Shown in pieces: positions 18,144-26,671 of a stretch of 64,000 nt of DNA (position 1 is the stretch's first letter; the number at the start of each line of letters is the position of its first letter). The notes below the pieces were generated by a model. The model was not told the origin of the DNA. It did not search any database and saw nothing but the letters and a program-made list of their open reading frames with translations. The DNA lies in contig DASPTT010000166.1 in the NCBI GenBank assembly GCA_035623275.1, positions 1 to 64,000 of the forward strand. The letters run 5' to 3'. Position numbers and translations under genes: made by a program. The DNA comes from DASPTT01 sp035623275. GTDB lineage: Bacteria; Actinomycetota; Acidimicrobiia; Acidimicrobiales; UBA8190.

Positions 18144-19265
18144 TCAGAGGACGTAGCCCACGATGGCCAGGCACATCTCGTCCGTGGACCCGTCCCCCCA
18201 GGTGACGAAGTGCGGCGGCAGGGTGCGCAGCGCCGGCAGCAGCTCGTGGAGCGTCGGGTCGTACGTGCACGTGACCTGGATGCGGTCGCCCGGGGTCACC
18301 GCCACGGGTGCGATGTCATAGGAGCGCTGGTAGTCGAAGTTGTAATTCGTCACGTCGAGGAGCGTGCGGGCCTTGGGCGTCCCCGGGTCGAGCACGATCT
18401 GCATGCCCCGACCGAGGAGGTGCATGTGCGCGGTGAGCCGGACGATCTGGCCACCGTGCTCGACCGGCCACGTGCACGTGGTGGTGTCGCCCGCCGGGGG
18501 GTTCACCGGGTCGCGTCCGCAGATGGTCTCGAGGAGGCCGACGAAGGCGACCTGGTCCTGTCCGAAGCGCCGTCCCAAGTCGGCCAGTGCCGCGCTCCGG
18601 TCGCACAGGGGCCCCGTCACCCCTGCGGGGCAGGGGATGTCGGGCGGTGCCGGCATGAGGTCGAGGCGCAGGGGCTTGAGGTCCGCGCTCGCCGGGACGG
18701 TGGTGAGCACCAGCTTGCTGCGCACGGGGGCCGTGCCCGCCAGCATGTTGTAGTGGATCTGCATGATCACGAGGCTGCCCTTGGGCAGGGGCATCCCCGT
18801 CCCCGCGGGAGCGACGTCCTTGCCGTGCCCGGGTGCCCATGCGGCGAGCCAGGGCGTCTGCCCCAGCTGGGCCAGGGTCGTCCCCGGCAGCACCGTCTCG
18901 CCGAAGCACGTCCAGCCCCGCCCGTCCTCGTCGGCGGCGCGGGCCAGGGGCACCGCGTCGGGCGGCACCAGGAACAGGATGGCGTGGTGCACCTCGGGGC
19001 TGTCGGGGAAGAACTCGCTGGCCGTGATGACGGAGTCCGACTGCACGTGCGGGTCGACCAGCGTGCAGTGGTAGTCGTCGGTGGCGCCGGGCGCGGGGGC
19101 CACGGGCTGGTAGGCGGTGGGCGCCTGCAGGGTGAGGGTCGTCGTCCTGGCGCTCGCGTGTGCGGTGCCGCCCGCTGCCGCCTGGGTGCAGCCACCGGCG
19201 GCCATCGCCACCAGAACCAACGCCAGTGACAGAAGCGGCGACCGAGAACCCCCCCGAGCTCCCAC
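18144..19265 (-). CDS. Lipoprotein with a copper type II monooxygenase (PHM/DBM-like) fold
   Basis: 373-aa exported protein. The N-terminus has a hydrophobic stretch and a lipobox (AGGC, Cys26), so it should be a surface lipoprotein. The body matches the two-domain copper type II, ascorbate-dependent monooxygenases (peptidylglycine alpha-hydroxylating and dopamine beta-monooxygenase): DDYHC (63-67), the His pair H93-H94 in EVHHAILF, H171 in MQIHYNM, H280 and H282 in TAHMHLLGRGM, and M364 in TDEMC. In animal enzymes these positions are the CuH (three His) and CuM (two His, one Met) ligands, and all six are retained. The start is GTG; a TAGCGT box precedes it by 8 nt. Substrate unknown; peptide amidation is not implied. 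It could instead be a copper-binding relative without oxygenase activity. Confidence 0.82.
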   Translation of the reverse strand: MGARGGSRSPLLSLALVLVAMAAGGCTQAAAGGTAHASARTTTLTLQAPTAYQPVAPAPGATDDYHCTLVDPHVQSDSVITASEFFPDSPEVHHAILFLVPPDAVPLARAADEDGRGWTCFGETVLPGTTLAQLGQTPWLAAWAPGHGKDVAPAGTGMPLPKGSLVIMQIHYNMLAGTAPVRSKLVLTTVPASADLKPLRLDLMPAPPDIPCPAGVTGPLCDRSAALADLGRRFGQDQVAFVGLLETICGRDPVNPPAGDTTTCTWPVEHGGQIVRLTAHMHLLGRGMQIVLDPGTPKARTLLDVTNYNFDYQRSYDIAPVAVTPGDRIQVTCTYDPTLHELLPALRTLPPHFVTWGDGSTDEMCLAIVGYVL

Positions 19266-19273
19266 GACGCCTC

Positions 19274-19279
19274 ACGCTA
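19274..19279 (-). promoter_or_regulatory. -10 box (TAGCGT, minus strand) of the copper-protein gene
   Basis: On the minus strand TAGCGT lies 8 nt before the GTG start, consistent with a nearly leaderless transcript. The divergent TetR promoter is only about 50 bp away, so one operator could control both. Confidence 0.45.
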
Positions 19280-19326
19280 TCCGGGCCCCGCGCGCATGGG
19301 GCCTCGACCCGGCGTCCGCGGGGTCA

Positions 19327-19360
19327 TTGACACTGAGACACGATTCGCCATATCGTCTCA
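19327..19360 (+). promoter_or_regulatory. Promoter with embedded inverted repeat (likely TetR operator)
   Basis: A consensus -35 TTGACA (19327-19332) and -10 TATCGT (19351-19356) are separated by 18 bp. An imperfect inverted repeat, TGAGAC-ac-GAT (19334-19344) against ATCGTCTCA (19352-19360), covers the spacer and the -10. The downstream GTG (19363) lies 6 nt from the -10, so the mRNA is probably leaderless. Autorepression by the encoded TetR is the natural reading. Confidence 0.65.
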
Positions 19361-19362
19361 AC

Positions 19363-20082
19363 GTGGGCTCCGCACGACTCGCGCTGGTGCGTCCTGACGC
19401 CCTCGATCCCCGCCCCCGCCGCGACGCGGCCGCGCCCTCGGCGCCCCAACGGGTCCGCATCGTGGACGGTGCCCTGCGCTGCATCGCCCGCCAGGGCATC
19501 GCCAAGACCACCCTCGACGACGTGGCCCAGGAGGCCGGGTGCTCGCGCGCCACCGTCTACCGGGTCTTCCCGGGCGGCAAGGAGAACGTCCTGGCCGCTG
19601 TCTTCGACACGGAGCTTGCCCGCTTCTACAGCGCCTTGGCGGTCCGCCTCGGCGACGCCGACAACCTCGAGGACGTGCTGGTGGAGGCGGTGGCCACCGG
19701 CGCGGGCACGATCGCCTCGCACCCGGCGCTCACCTACCTGCTGGCCCACGAGCCCGGCCTGGTGCTGCCGCACCTCACCTTCGCGCACATGGACCAGCTG
19801 CTGGCCGACGTCGGAGGATTCATGGCCCCGTTCCTCGGGCGGTTCCTCGACCACGACGAGGCCGTGCGCGTGGCGCAGTTCACCGCCCGCATCGCGCTGT
19901 CGTACCTGTCCTGCCCCGCCGAGGGCACGGACATCACCGACCACGACGACGTCCGCCGCCTGGTGCGCCGCTTCGTCCTCCCCGGCATCACGTCCGCCGC
20001 GCAGGACACGGGACCCGTCGTGCACCGTCGCCCGACCCCGGCCGTCCGTGCCGGGACCAACCGCAAGGGGGAAGCGTCATGA
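19363..20082 (+). CDS. TetR family transcriptional regulator (second paralogue)
   Basis: 239-aa repressor-type protein. After a 30-residue N-terminal arm come RVRIVDGALRCIARQGIAKT in the first helices and the helix-turn-helix LDDVAQEAGCSRATVYRVFPGG, then an all-helical ligand domain. It is a paralogue of the regulator at 16037-16606. GTG 19363 fits a leaderless transcript; GTG 19387 is the alternative. Its stop overlaps the start of the diiron gene (ATGA), so regulator and diiron protein are co-produced. It probably represses its own operon and perhaps the divergent copper-protein gene. Confidence 0.88.
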   Translation: MGSARLALVRPDALDPRPRRDAAAPSAPQRVRIVDGALRCIARQGIAKTTLDDVAQEAGCSRATVYRVFPGGKENVLAAVFDTELARFYSALAVRLGDADNLEDVLVEAVATGAGTIASHPALTYLLAHEPGLVLPHLTFAHMDQLLADVGGFMAPFLGRFLDHDEAVRVAQFTARIALSYLSCPAEGTDITDHDDVRRLVRRFVLPGITSAAQDTGPVVHRRPTPAVRAGTNRKGEAS

Positions 20083-21206
20083 CCACGGAGATGCGCCCGA
20101 CGGCCGAGATCATCGGCCGCGACGACATCAACGACCTCGAGGCCATCATGTCGGTGGTCAACACCGATGCGGACGAGGCCCTGCACGCGGTGCACTCCAA
20201 CTACGACACCATCTTCACGTGGGACTACGAGAAAGGTCAACGGCCGAAGCTCGACAAGCTCTACGAAAAGGCCAAGACGGCCCAGTGGAACGCCCAGACC
20301 GACCTCCCCTGGGACACCGAGGTCGACCAGGAGCAGGTGGTCATCGCCAACGCGGTGGCCACGGGCGGGCTCAACTCGGGGATCGACGTGAGCGGGACGT
20401 CGCTGTCGTCGTGGGGGGACCCTGAATGGATCGACTTCGGGGTCCAGAGCCAGAACTGGACCCTGTCGCAGTTCATGCACGGCGAGCAGGGCGCGCTCGT
20501 GTGCACCGCCAAGATCGTCGAGTCCGTGCCGTGGATCGACGCCAAGTACTACGCCGCCACCCAGGTCATGGACGAGGCCCGTCACGTGGAGGTGTTCGCC
20601 AAGTACCTCGACGACAAGCTCTCGGGCCACTACCCGATCAACGCCCACCTCCGGCTCCTGCTCGACGACATCATCGCGGACAGCCGTTGGGACATGACGT
20701 ACCTGGGCATGCAGATCATGGTCGAGGGCCTGGCGCTGGCGGCCTTCGGCTTCATGCACCAGATGACGACCGAGCCACTGCTCAAGCAGCTGCTGCGCTA
20801 TGTGATGTCCGACGAGGCGCGCCACGTCGCCTTCGGCGTCCTGAGCCTCCAGGAGTACTACGCGCAGCTCACGCACGCGGAGCTGCGCGAGCGCCAGGAG
20901 TTCGCCTTTGAGGCGGCCGTGCGCATGCGCGACCGGTTCCTCCAGCAGGAGGTCTGGGACCGCATGGGCGTGAACCCCAAGGAGATCGTCCCGATCCTGG
21001 CCCAGGTGCCCGAGCGCCAGATGTTCCAGTCGATGCTCTTCTCCAAGATCGTCCCCAACTGCAAGAAGCTCGGGCTGCTCGACGCAGCAGACGGGTGGCT
21101 GCGCCAGAAGTTCACCGAGCTCGGCGTCATCGGCTTCGAGGACTGGGCCGACACGGGCGAGGAGTACGACAGCATGCAGGCCACCGGAACCGCCGCCGCC
21201 TCCTGA
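20079..21206 (+). CDS. Ferritin-like diiron protein (two E-x29-E-A-R-H motifs)
   Basis: 375-aa protein of the ferritin-like superfamily. Two equally spaced carboxylate motifs are visible: E136 with E166-A-R-H169, and E216 with E246-A-R-H249, each 30 residues apart. This is the ligand pattern of dinuclear iron oxygenases and oxidases such as AurF-type N-oxygenases and acyl-ACP desaturase relatives. No signal peptide or membrane segment, so cytoplasmic. Start ATG 20079 overlaps the TetR stop. Within the superfamily the exact branch cannot be assigned by eye. Likely substrate-inducible through the upstream repressor. Confidence 0.85.
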   Translation: MTTEMRPTAEIIGRDDINDLEAIMSVVNTDADEALHAVHSNYDTIFTWDYEKGQRPKLDKLYEKAKTAQWNAQTDLPWDTEVDQEQVVIANAVATGGLNSGIDVSGTSLSSWGDPEWIDFGVQSQNWTLSQFMHGEQGALVCTAKIVESVPWIDAKYYAATQVMDEARHVEVFAKYLDDKLSGHYPINAHLRLLLDDIIADSRWDMTYLGMQIMVEGLALAAFGFMHQMTTEPLLKQLLRYVMSDEARHVAFGVLSLQEYYAQLTHAELRERQEFAFEAAVRMRDRFLQQEVWDRMGVNPKEIVPILAQVPERQMFQSMLFSKIVPNCKKLGLLDAADGWLRQKFTELGVIGFEDWADTGEEYDSMQATGTAAAS

Positions 21207-21224
21207 CGCGGAGGCCGGCGGCAC

Positions 21225-21260
21225 CCGGCGCGCCGTGCCCAGCCCGCTGCGGCGCGCCGG
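21225..21260 (+). terminator. Perfect 11-bp hairpin after the diiron gene
   Basis: CCGGCGCGCCG (21225-21235) pairs perfectly with CGGCGCGCCGG (21250-21260) over a 14-nt loop, 18 nt after the stop codon. No T tract follows. It would separate the accessory transcript from dapA. Confidence 0.55.
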
Positions 21261-21265
21261 CCCAC

Positions 21266-21271
21266 TAGGCT
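21266..21271 (+). promoter_or_regulatory. -10 box (TAGGCT) for a leaderless dapA mRNA
   Basis: TAGGCT ends 7 nt before ATG 21279. An in-frame GTG at 21273 is too close to the box to be on the transcript. Confidence 0.5.
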
Positions 21272-21278
21272 TGTGACG

Positions 21279-22220
21279 ATGGTGGCCATGCCGGGATCGG
21301 GGCGCTTCGGCGCATTGGTGACGGCGATGGTCACGCCCTTCGACGAGCAGGGCGGGCTCGACCTGCCCGGCGCGGCCCGCCTGGCCCGCTGGCTCGCCGA
21401 CAACGGGAGCGACGCCCTGGTGGTGGCCGGCACAACCGGCGAGGGACCGGTGCTCGACGACGACGAGCTCACCGCGTTGTGGTCGGTGGTGGTCGAGTCG
21501 GTCACCGTGCCCGTGATCGCCGGGACGGGGTCGGCCGACACACGCCACAGCATCGAGCTGACCCGCCGGGCGGCCGCCGCCGGGGTCGACGGGGTCCTCG
21601 TGGTCACCCCGTACTACAACCGGCCGTCCCAGGCCGGCCTGCACGCCCACTTCGCCGCGGTCGCCCGGGGCACCACGCTGCCGGTGCTCCTCTACGACAT
21701 CCCGGTGCGCTGCGGCCGCAAGATCGCCCACGACACCATGGTCGGCCTGGCGCGCGAGGTGCCCAACATCGTCGGCGTGAAGGACGCGGCCGGCGACGTC
21801 ACCGCCACCGCCCGCCTGGTCGCCGAGCTGGGTGACGGCTTCGAGGTCTATTGCGGCGACGACAATCTCACGCTCCCGATGCTGTCGGTCGGCGCCATCG
21901 GCCTTGTGAGCGTGGCCGCCCACTGGGCCGGCAACGAGATCGCCGAGATGATCGGGGCGTTCGCCAAGGGTGACGTGCAGCACGCGCAAGCCCTGAATCA
22001 GCGCCTCGTGGAGTCCTTCGCCTTCGAGTCGACCGAGGAGTACCCCAACCCGCTGCCGGCCAAGGCCATGTGCCGCGTGCAGGGCCTGCCGGCGGGCCAG
22101 TGCCGCCTGCCCATGGGCGCGGCACCGGCCGCGCTCGAGGAGCGGGCACGCGCGGTGCTCGGTGCGCTGGGTCGCCTTCCCGACGCGTCGGGCCCGAGCG
22201 GCGGCGGCCCGGTTGGCTGA
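21279..22220 (+). CDS. dapA: 4-hydroxy-tetrahydrodipicolinate synthase
   Basis: First committed enzyme of DAP/lysine synthesis, condensing pyruvate with aspartate semialdehyde. The TIM-barrel protein (313 aa from ATG 21279) has VVAGTTGEGP, the VVTPYYNRPSQ segment with the catalytic Tyr, and VGVKDAAGD with the Schiff-base Lys. The start was chosen over GTG 21273 because of the -10 box. The last codons overlap RNase J by 8 nt. dapA-rnj-ftsK is a conserved actinobacterial order. Confidence 0.96.
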   Translation: MVAMPGSGRFGALVTAMVTPFDEQGGLDLPGAARLARWLADNGSDALVVAGTTGEGPVLDDDELTALWSVVVESVTVPVIAGTGSADTRHSIELTRRAAAAGVDGVLVVTPYYNRPSQAGLHAHFAAVARGTTLPVLLYDIPVRCGRKIAHDTMVGLAREVPNIVGVKDAAGDVTATARLVAELGDGFEVYCGDDNLTLPMLSVGAIGLVSVAAHWAGNEIAEMIGAFAKGDVQHAQALNQRLVESFAFESTEEYPNPLPAKAMCRVQGLPAGQCRLPMGAAPAALEERARAVLGALGRLPDASGPSGGGPVG

Positions 22221-23874
22221 CCCCGTCCGCGTCACCTTCCTCGGAGGCCTGGGCGAGATCGGCCGCAACTGCGCGGTCGTCGAGACCGCCGGGCGCATGG
22301 TCGTCCTCGACTGCGGGGTCATGTTCCCCGACCCCGACATGCCCGGCATCGACCTGGTCCTGCCCGACCTGGCCTACCTACGCGAGCATGCGGACGCCAT
22401 CGAGGGCGTAGTGCTCACCCACGGCCACGAGGACCACACCGGCGGGCTCGCCTATCTCTTGCGGGACCTCGCCGCACCGGTGTACGGATCGGCCCTCACC
22501 CTCGGCCTGGCCCGTGTCCGCATCGCCGAGGCCGGCCTTGAGGACCGGGCCACATTCGTCGAGGTGATGGACGGCGAGCGACGGGCGGTGGGCCCGTTCG
22601 ACGTCGAATTCATCCCGGTCACCCACTCGGTGCCCCACGGGTTCGCCACCGCCTTCTCCACGCCCCAGGGGGTGATCCTGCACACCGGCGACTTCAAGAT
22701 CGACCTGACGCCGGTCGACGGGCGGCGCACGGACCTCGCCCGTATCGGCGCCATCTCGGCCACGCAGGGCGTGCGGCTCCTGCTGTCGGACTCGACCAAC
22801 GCCGAGGAGCCCGGCTTCACCCCCTCCGAGCGGTCGGTGGGGGCGACGCTGCGACGCGTCTTCGAGACGCGCCCGGGACGGCGGATCATCGTCACCTGCT
22901 TCGCCAGCCACATCCATCGCGTGCAGCAGGTCGTGGACGCGGCCGTCGACGGTGGCCGCAAGGTGGCCACGCTCGGCCGTTCGATGGCCAAGAACCTGGA
23001 GCTGGCCCGCCGCCTGGGGATCCTGACCGTCGACGACGCGGTGCTGGTGCCCATCGAGGACGCAGACCGCTACGAGCCGGGCACCCTGTGCATCCTCTCC
23101 ACCGGCTCGCAGGGCGAGCCCCTCTCCGCGCTGTCGCTGCTTGCGGCCGGGGAGAGCAAGTGGCTCCATCTCGGGCCGGGGGACGTGGTGGTGATCAGCG
23201 CGCACCCGATCCCGGGCAACGAGTGGGCGGTCGGGCGGGTCATCGACCAGCTCCACCGTCGAGGCGCCGAGGTGATCCACACCGGCGTCGAGCCGGTGCA
23301 CGTGAGCGGGCATGCCCGCCAGGGCGAGCTCCAGACGATGCTCTCGGTGGTCCGCCCCGAGTACTTCGTCCCCGTGCACGGCGAGTTCCGGCACCTGTGG
23401 AACCACGCGCGCCTGGCCGCGGCCATGGGGGTCCCCGAGGACAACGTGCTGCTGTGCGAGGACGGCGACGGCATCGTGCTCGAGGACGGGGGCGTGCGAC
23501 GGGCCGAGCCCGTGCCCGCCGGCTTCCTCTACGTCGACGGGACCGTGGGCGACGTCGGACACGGCGTGCTGCGCGACCGGCGGGTGCTGGCCGACGAGGG
23601 CGTCGTCGTGGTGGTGGCCACCGTCGACACCCACGCCCGCGAAGTGGTCACGGCGCCCGAGATCGTCACCCGGGGGTGGGTGCACGCCCCCGAGGCCGAG
23701 GCCCTGCTCGACGAGGCCAGCGCGGTGGTGCGGGCCGCGCTGGAGGAGGCACTGGCCGACGGGGCGACGGACCACGAGAGCCTCCGGCGCCATGCCCGGC
23801 GGGCCCTTGGACGACTGGTGGGCGAGCGGACCCGCCGCCGGCCCATGATCGTGCCCGTCGTCGTGACGGTGTAG
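22213..23874 (+). CDS. rnj: Ribonuclease J
   Basis: Metallo-beta-lactamase fold endo/5'-exoribonuclease of mRNA decay and rRNA maturation. Of about 553 aa, HGHEDH (70-75) is the zinc motif, with further ligands in VTHSVPH and LLLSDSTNAEEPG; the beta-CASP domain includes TCFASHIHRVQQ and STGSQGEP, and HVSGHARQGEL and VPVHGEFRH lie near the end. The start TTG 22213 gives MADPVRVTFLGGLGEIGRN, the normal N-terminus, overlapping dapA by 8 nt; GTG 22162 is longer but unconserved. Confidence 0.95.
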   Translation: MADPVRVTFLGGLGEIGRNCAVVETAGRMVVLDCGVMFPDPDMPGIDLVLPDLAYLREHADAIEGVVLTHGHEDHTGGLAYLLRDLAAPVYGSALTLGLARVRIAEAGLEDRATFVEVMDGERRAVGPFDVEFIPVTHSVPHGFATAFSTPQGVILHTGDFKIDLTPVDGRRTDLARIGAISATQGVRLLLSDSTNAEEPGFTPSERSVGATLRRVFETRPGRRIIVTCFASHIHRVQQVVDAAVDGGRKVATLGRSMAKNLELARRLGILTVDDAVLVPIEDADRYEPGTLCILSTGSQGEPLSALSLLAAGESKWLHLGPGDVVVISAHPIPGNEWAVGRVIDQLHRRGAEVIHTGVEPVHVSGHARQGELQTMLSVVRPEYFVPVHGEFRHLWNHARLAAAMGVPEDNVLLCEDGDGIVLEDGGVRRAEPVPAGFLYVDGTVGDVGHGVLRDRRVLADEGVVVVVATVDTHAREVVTAPEIVTRGWVHAPEAEALLDEASAVVRAALEEALADGATDHESLRRHARRALGRLVGERTRRRPMIVPVVVTV

Positions 23875-23971
23875 CGGCGACCCCTCGGGGGCCGCGGCGG
23901 GGCAGGTGCGCCGCGCCTTCGTCCCGGGGTCCTTTCGTGGCCGTGGGACTGCTGTTAGCGTTGTGGCCACT

Positions 23972-26665
23972 GTGGTAACCACCAAGCGCCGTCCGGTGGG
24001 CGCACGCCCCGCCGCCCGGTCGGCTGCCGGCGGCGGCCGACGAGCCGCCGCCGGTCCGAGGACGCGCTCGAGCCCGGCGTCCACGACCCGCTCCCGGACG
24101 TCCCGGCGCACTGCGCCGGCCCGGCCGGCCCTGGTGGAGTCCGTCCTCTCGGTGCTCGCCGCCCACGCCGAGGACCTCTGGGGGATCACCTGCGTGACGC
24201 TGGGCGTGCTGGCGGGCCTCGCCCTCTACGCCGACGCGCTGGGGCCCGCCGGCCATGGCGTGCGCCACGGGCTGGGTGCCGCCTTCGGCGTCGGACGGTT
24301 CCTGCTGCCGCCCGCACTGGTGGCCGCGGGGGCCATGCTGGTCGCGGGCCGTCCGCGCCACGAGCCGGCCCGGGCCGTCCTCGGCCTGGTGCTGGCGCTC
24401 GTGGCCGTGGCCGGGTTGGCCGACCTGGCCGGCGGCGACCCTCGTCTCGGCGCCTCGGTGGCCGCGCTCTCCGGAGCGGGCGGCTGGCTCGGCGCCGCCG
24501 TGGGCGGCCCCCTGCGGGCCGGGTTGGCCGGCTTCGGGGCCGCCGTCCTGCTCGTGGCCCTCTTCGCGCTGGCGGCGGTCCTGTTCACCGGCATCACGCT
24601 GCGGGCGGTCGCCGGGGGCGTGGCCGGCGCGGCCCGGCGCGCCTGGGACCTGACCGAGCGGGCACGGGCGGCGAGGACCGAGGCGCTGTCGCGCCTGCTC
24701 GACGAGCGCGCGGCCGTGGCGGCCGAGGATGCGGGCGGCGACCTGCCGGTCGAGTTCGCGCCGGCCGGGGAGCCCGGGCCGGCGGGCCGGCCCGAGCAGC
24801 ACGTGGCGGTGGTCGACACGGCCGGCGGGGGCCACCGCGAACCGGACGCGGACGGGGAGCCCGAGGCTGCGGCGGGGGACGACGGGACGGGCACCGAGGC
24901 CTGCGCGCCGCTCCAGCCGCCCCGCCCGCCGAAGGGACCGGTGGCCCAGCTGGCACTGGACCTCGGCCTCGGCTCGGGGGAATGGCGGCTCCCGCCGTCG
25001 CACCTCCTGGCGCGCTCGAAGCCGCAGCAGCTCGACCGCGGCGAGCTCAGCGCCGCGGGGGACGCCCTGGTGGCGGCCCTCGCCGCGCACGGGGTCGAGA
25101 CCCGCCTGGTGGGACGGACGGTGGGTCCCACGGTGACCCGTTTCGAGCTGGAGCTGGGGCCGGGCGTGAAGGTGGCCCGCGTCACCAGCCTGGCCAAGGA
25201 CATCGCCTACGCCATGGCGTCGCCCGACGTGCGGATCCTGGCACCCATACCGGGGAAGTCGGCCATCGGGGTCGAGGTCCCCAACCGCCGGCGCCAGCTC
25301 GTCACGCTCGGCGACGTGCTCGCCTCCGACGAGGCACGGAGTGCGGTGCATCCGCTCGAGGTGGCCCTCGGACGCGACATCGCCGGCCGCGCCGTGATGG
25401 CGAACCTGGCCGACATGCCCCACATCCTCATCTCGGGGGCGACCGGCGCCGGCAAGTCGTCGTGCATCAACTCGTTGATCAGCTCCATCCTCATGCGGGC
25501 CACGCCGGAGGAGGTCCGCCTGATCCTCGTGGACCCCAAGCGCGTCGAGCTCGGCCAGTACAACGGGCTGCCGCACCTGCTCACGCAGGTCGTCGTCGAC
25601 CCCAAGAAGGCCGCCAACGCGCTGGCCTGGGCGGTGACGGAGATGGAGCGCCGCTACGACCTGCTGGCCGAGGCCGGCATGCGCGACATCACCGGGTACA
25701 ACGAGGCGGTGGCCTCGGGCGCCTTCGCCCCCGTGCCCGAGGGTCGCGACGGGTCGGACGGGGCCGAGGCTCACGAAGGGGCCGACGCCGACGACCTCGA
25801 CGCCGATGACCTCGACGCCGACGACGCGTACGACACCCGCGACGACGTGGTGGCGGGACCCGACGGCGACGCCGACGCGGCCGACGGGCCCGGTTCCGGC
25901 GACGACGCACGAGAGGCGGCCGACGGGGCGGCCCGTCGGGCGGCCGAGCGGGTCGCGCAGTCGCGCGCCGCGCTGTCCCCTGCGGTGCTGCGCGAGCCCT
26001 TGCCCTTCGTCCTCGTGGTGGTGGACGAGCTCAACGACCTCATGATGGTGGCCGCCCGCGACGTGGAGGAGTCCGTGTGCCGGATCGCGCAGATGGCCAG
26101 GGCGGTGGGGATCCATCTGGTGCTCGCCACCCAGCGGCCGTCGGTGGACGTCATCACCGGCGTGATCAAGGCCAACGTCCCGTCGCGCCTCGCCTTTTCG
26201 GTGTCCTCGCTGGCCGACAGCCGGGTCATCCTCGACCAGCCCGGGGCCGAGCGGCTCGTCGGCAAGGGCGACATGCTCCTGCTGACGGCGTCGTCGTCGG
26301 TGCCCCGGCGCATCCAGGGCCCGTGGGTGTCCGAGGCCGAGGTGCGGGGCGTGGTCGCCCACTGGCGACGCCAGCGCCAGGCCAGCTACGTCGAGGGGAT
26401 CGCTGGTGCCGACGGGCCGCCCTCGGGCCCCGGTGCCGCCGACGACGATGACGACGAGCTGCTCGGGGCGGCGATGGAGCTCGTGGTGCGCTCCCAGCTA
26501 GGGTCCACGTCGATGTTGCAACGAAAGCTTCGCGTCGGCTTCTCGCGTGCGGGCCGCCTCATGGACCTCCTGGAGCGGCGCGGCGTCGTCGGCCCGTCGG
26601 AGGGCTCCAAGGCCCGCGCCGTGCTCATGACCCCCGAGGAGCTCGACCAGCGCGTCGGCGGGTAG
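23972..26665 (+). CDS. ftsK: DNA translocase FtsK/SpoIIIE
   Basis: Septal DNA pump for chromosome clearance. About 897 aa: a basic N-terminus, four hydrophobic segments (about residues 60-215), a variable linker, the motor domain with Walker A GATGAGKSS (from 489) and Walker B VVVVDELNDLMM (D685), and a C-terminal winged-helix gamma domain (SMLQRKLRVGFSRAGRLMDLLE) that reads polar DNA sites. An unusual Asp/Ala-rich insertion of about 80 residues (about 588-671, DADDLDADDLDADD) lies between the Walker motifs. Start uncertain: GTG 23963 or 23972; a TAGCGT box at 23956-23961 favours 23972. Confidence 0.94.
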   Translation: MVTTKRRPVGARPAARSAAGGGRRAAAGPRTRSSPASTTRSRTSRRTAPARPALVESVLSVLAAHAEDLWGITCVTLGVLAGLALYADALGPAGHGVRHGLGAAFGVGRFLLPPALVAAGAMLVAGRPRHEPARAVLGLVLALVAVAGLADLAGGDPRLGASVAALSGAGGWLGAAVGGPLRAGLAGFGAAVLLVALFALAAVLFTGITLRAVAGGVAGAARRAWDLTERARAARTEALSRLLDERAAVAAEDAGGDLPVEFAPAGEPGPAGRPEQHVAVVDTAGGGHREPDADGEPEAAAGDDGTGTEACAPLQPPRPPKGPVAQLALDLGLGSGEWRLPPSHLLARSKPQQLDRGELSAAGDALVAALAAHGVETRLVGRTVGPTVTRFELELGPGVKVARVTSLAKDIAYAMASPDVRILAPIPGKSAIGVEVPNRRRQLVTLGDVLASDEARSAVHPLEVALGRDIAGRAVMANLADMPHILISGATGAGKSSCINSLISSILMRATPEEVRLILVDPKRVELGQYNGLPHLLTQVVVDPKKAANALAWAVTEMERRYDLLAEAGMRDITGYNEAVASGAFAPVPEGRDGSDGAEAHEGADADDLDADDLDADDAYDTRDDVVAGPDGDADAADGPGSGDDAREAADGAARRAAERVAQSRAALSPAVLREPLPFVLVVVDELNDLMMVAARDVEESVCRIAQMARAVGIHLVLATQRPSVDVITGVIKANVPSRLAFSVSSLADSRVILDQPGAERLVGKGDMLLLTASSSVPRRIQGPWVSEAEVRGVVAHWRRQRQASYVEGIAGADGPPSGPGAADDDDDELLGAAMELVVRSQLGSTSMLQRKLRVGFSRAGRLMDLLERRGVVGPSEGSKARAVLMTPEELDQRVGG

Positions 26666-26671
26666 CCGGCG

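Noticed and set aside
16037..21206. Mobile element carrying the accessory block
   Set aside because: No transposase, integrase, terminal inverted repeats or tRNA attachment site was seen, and base composition resembles the flanks.
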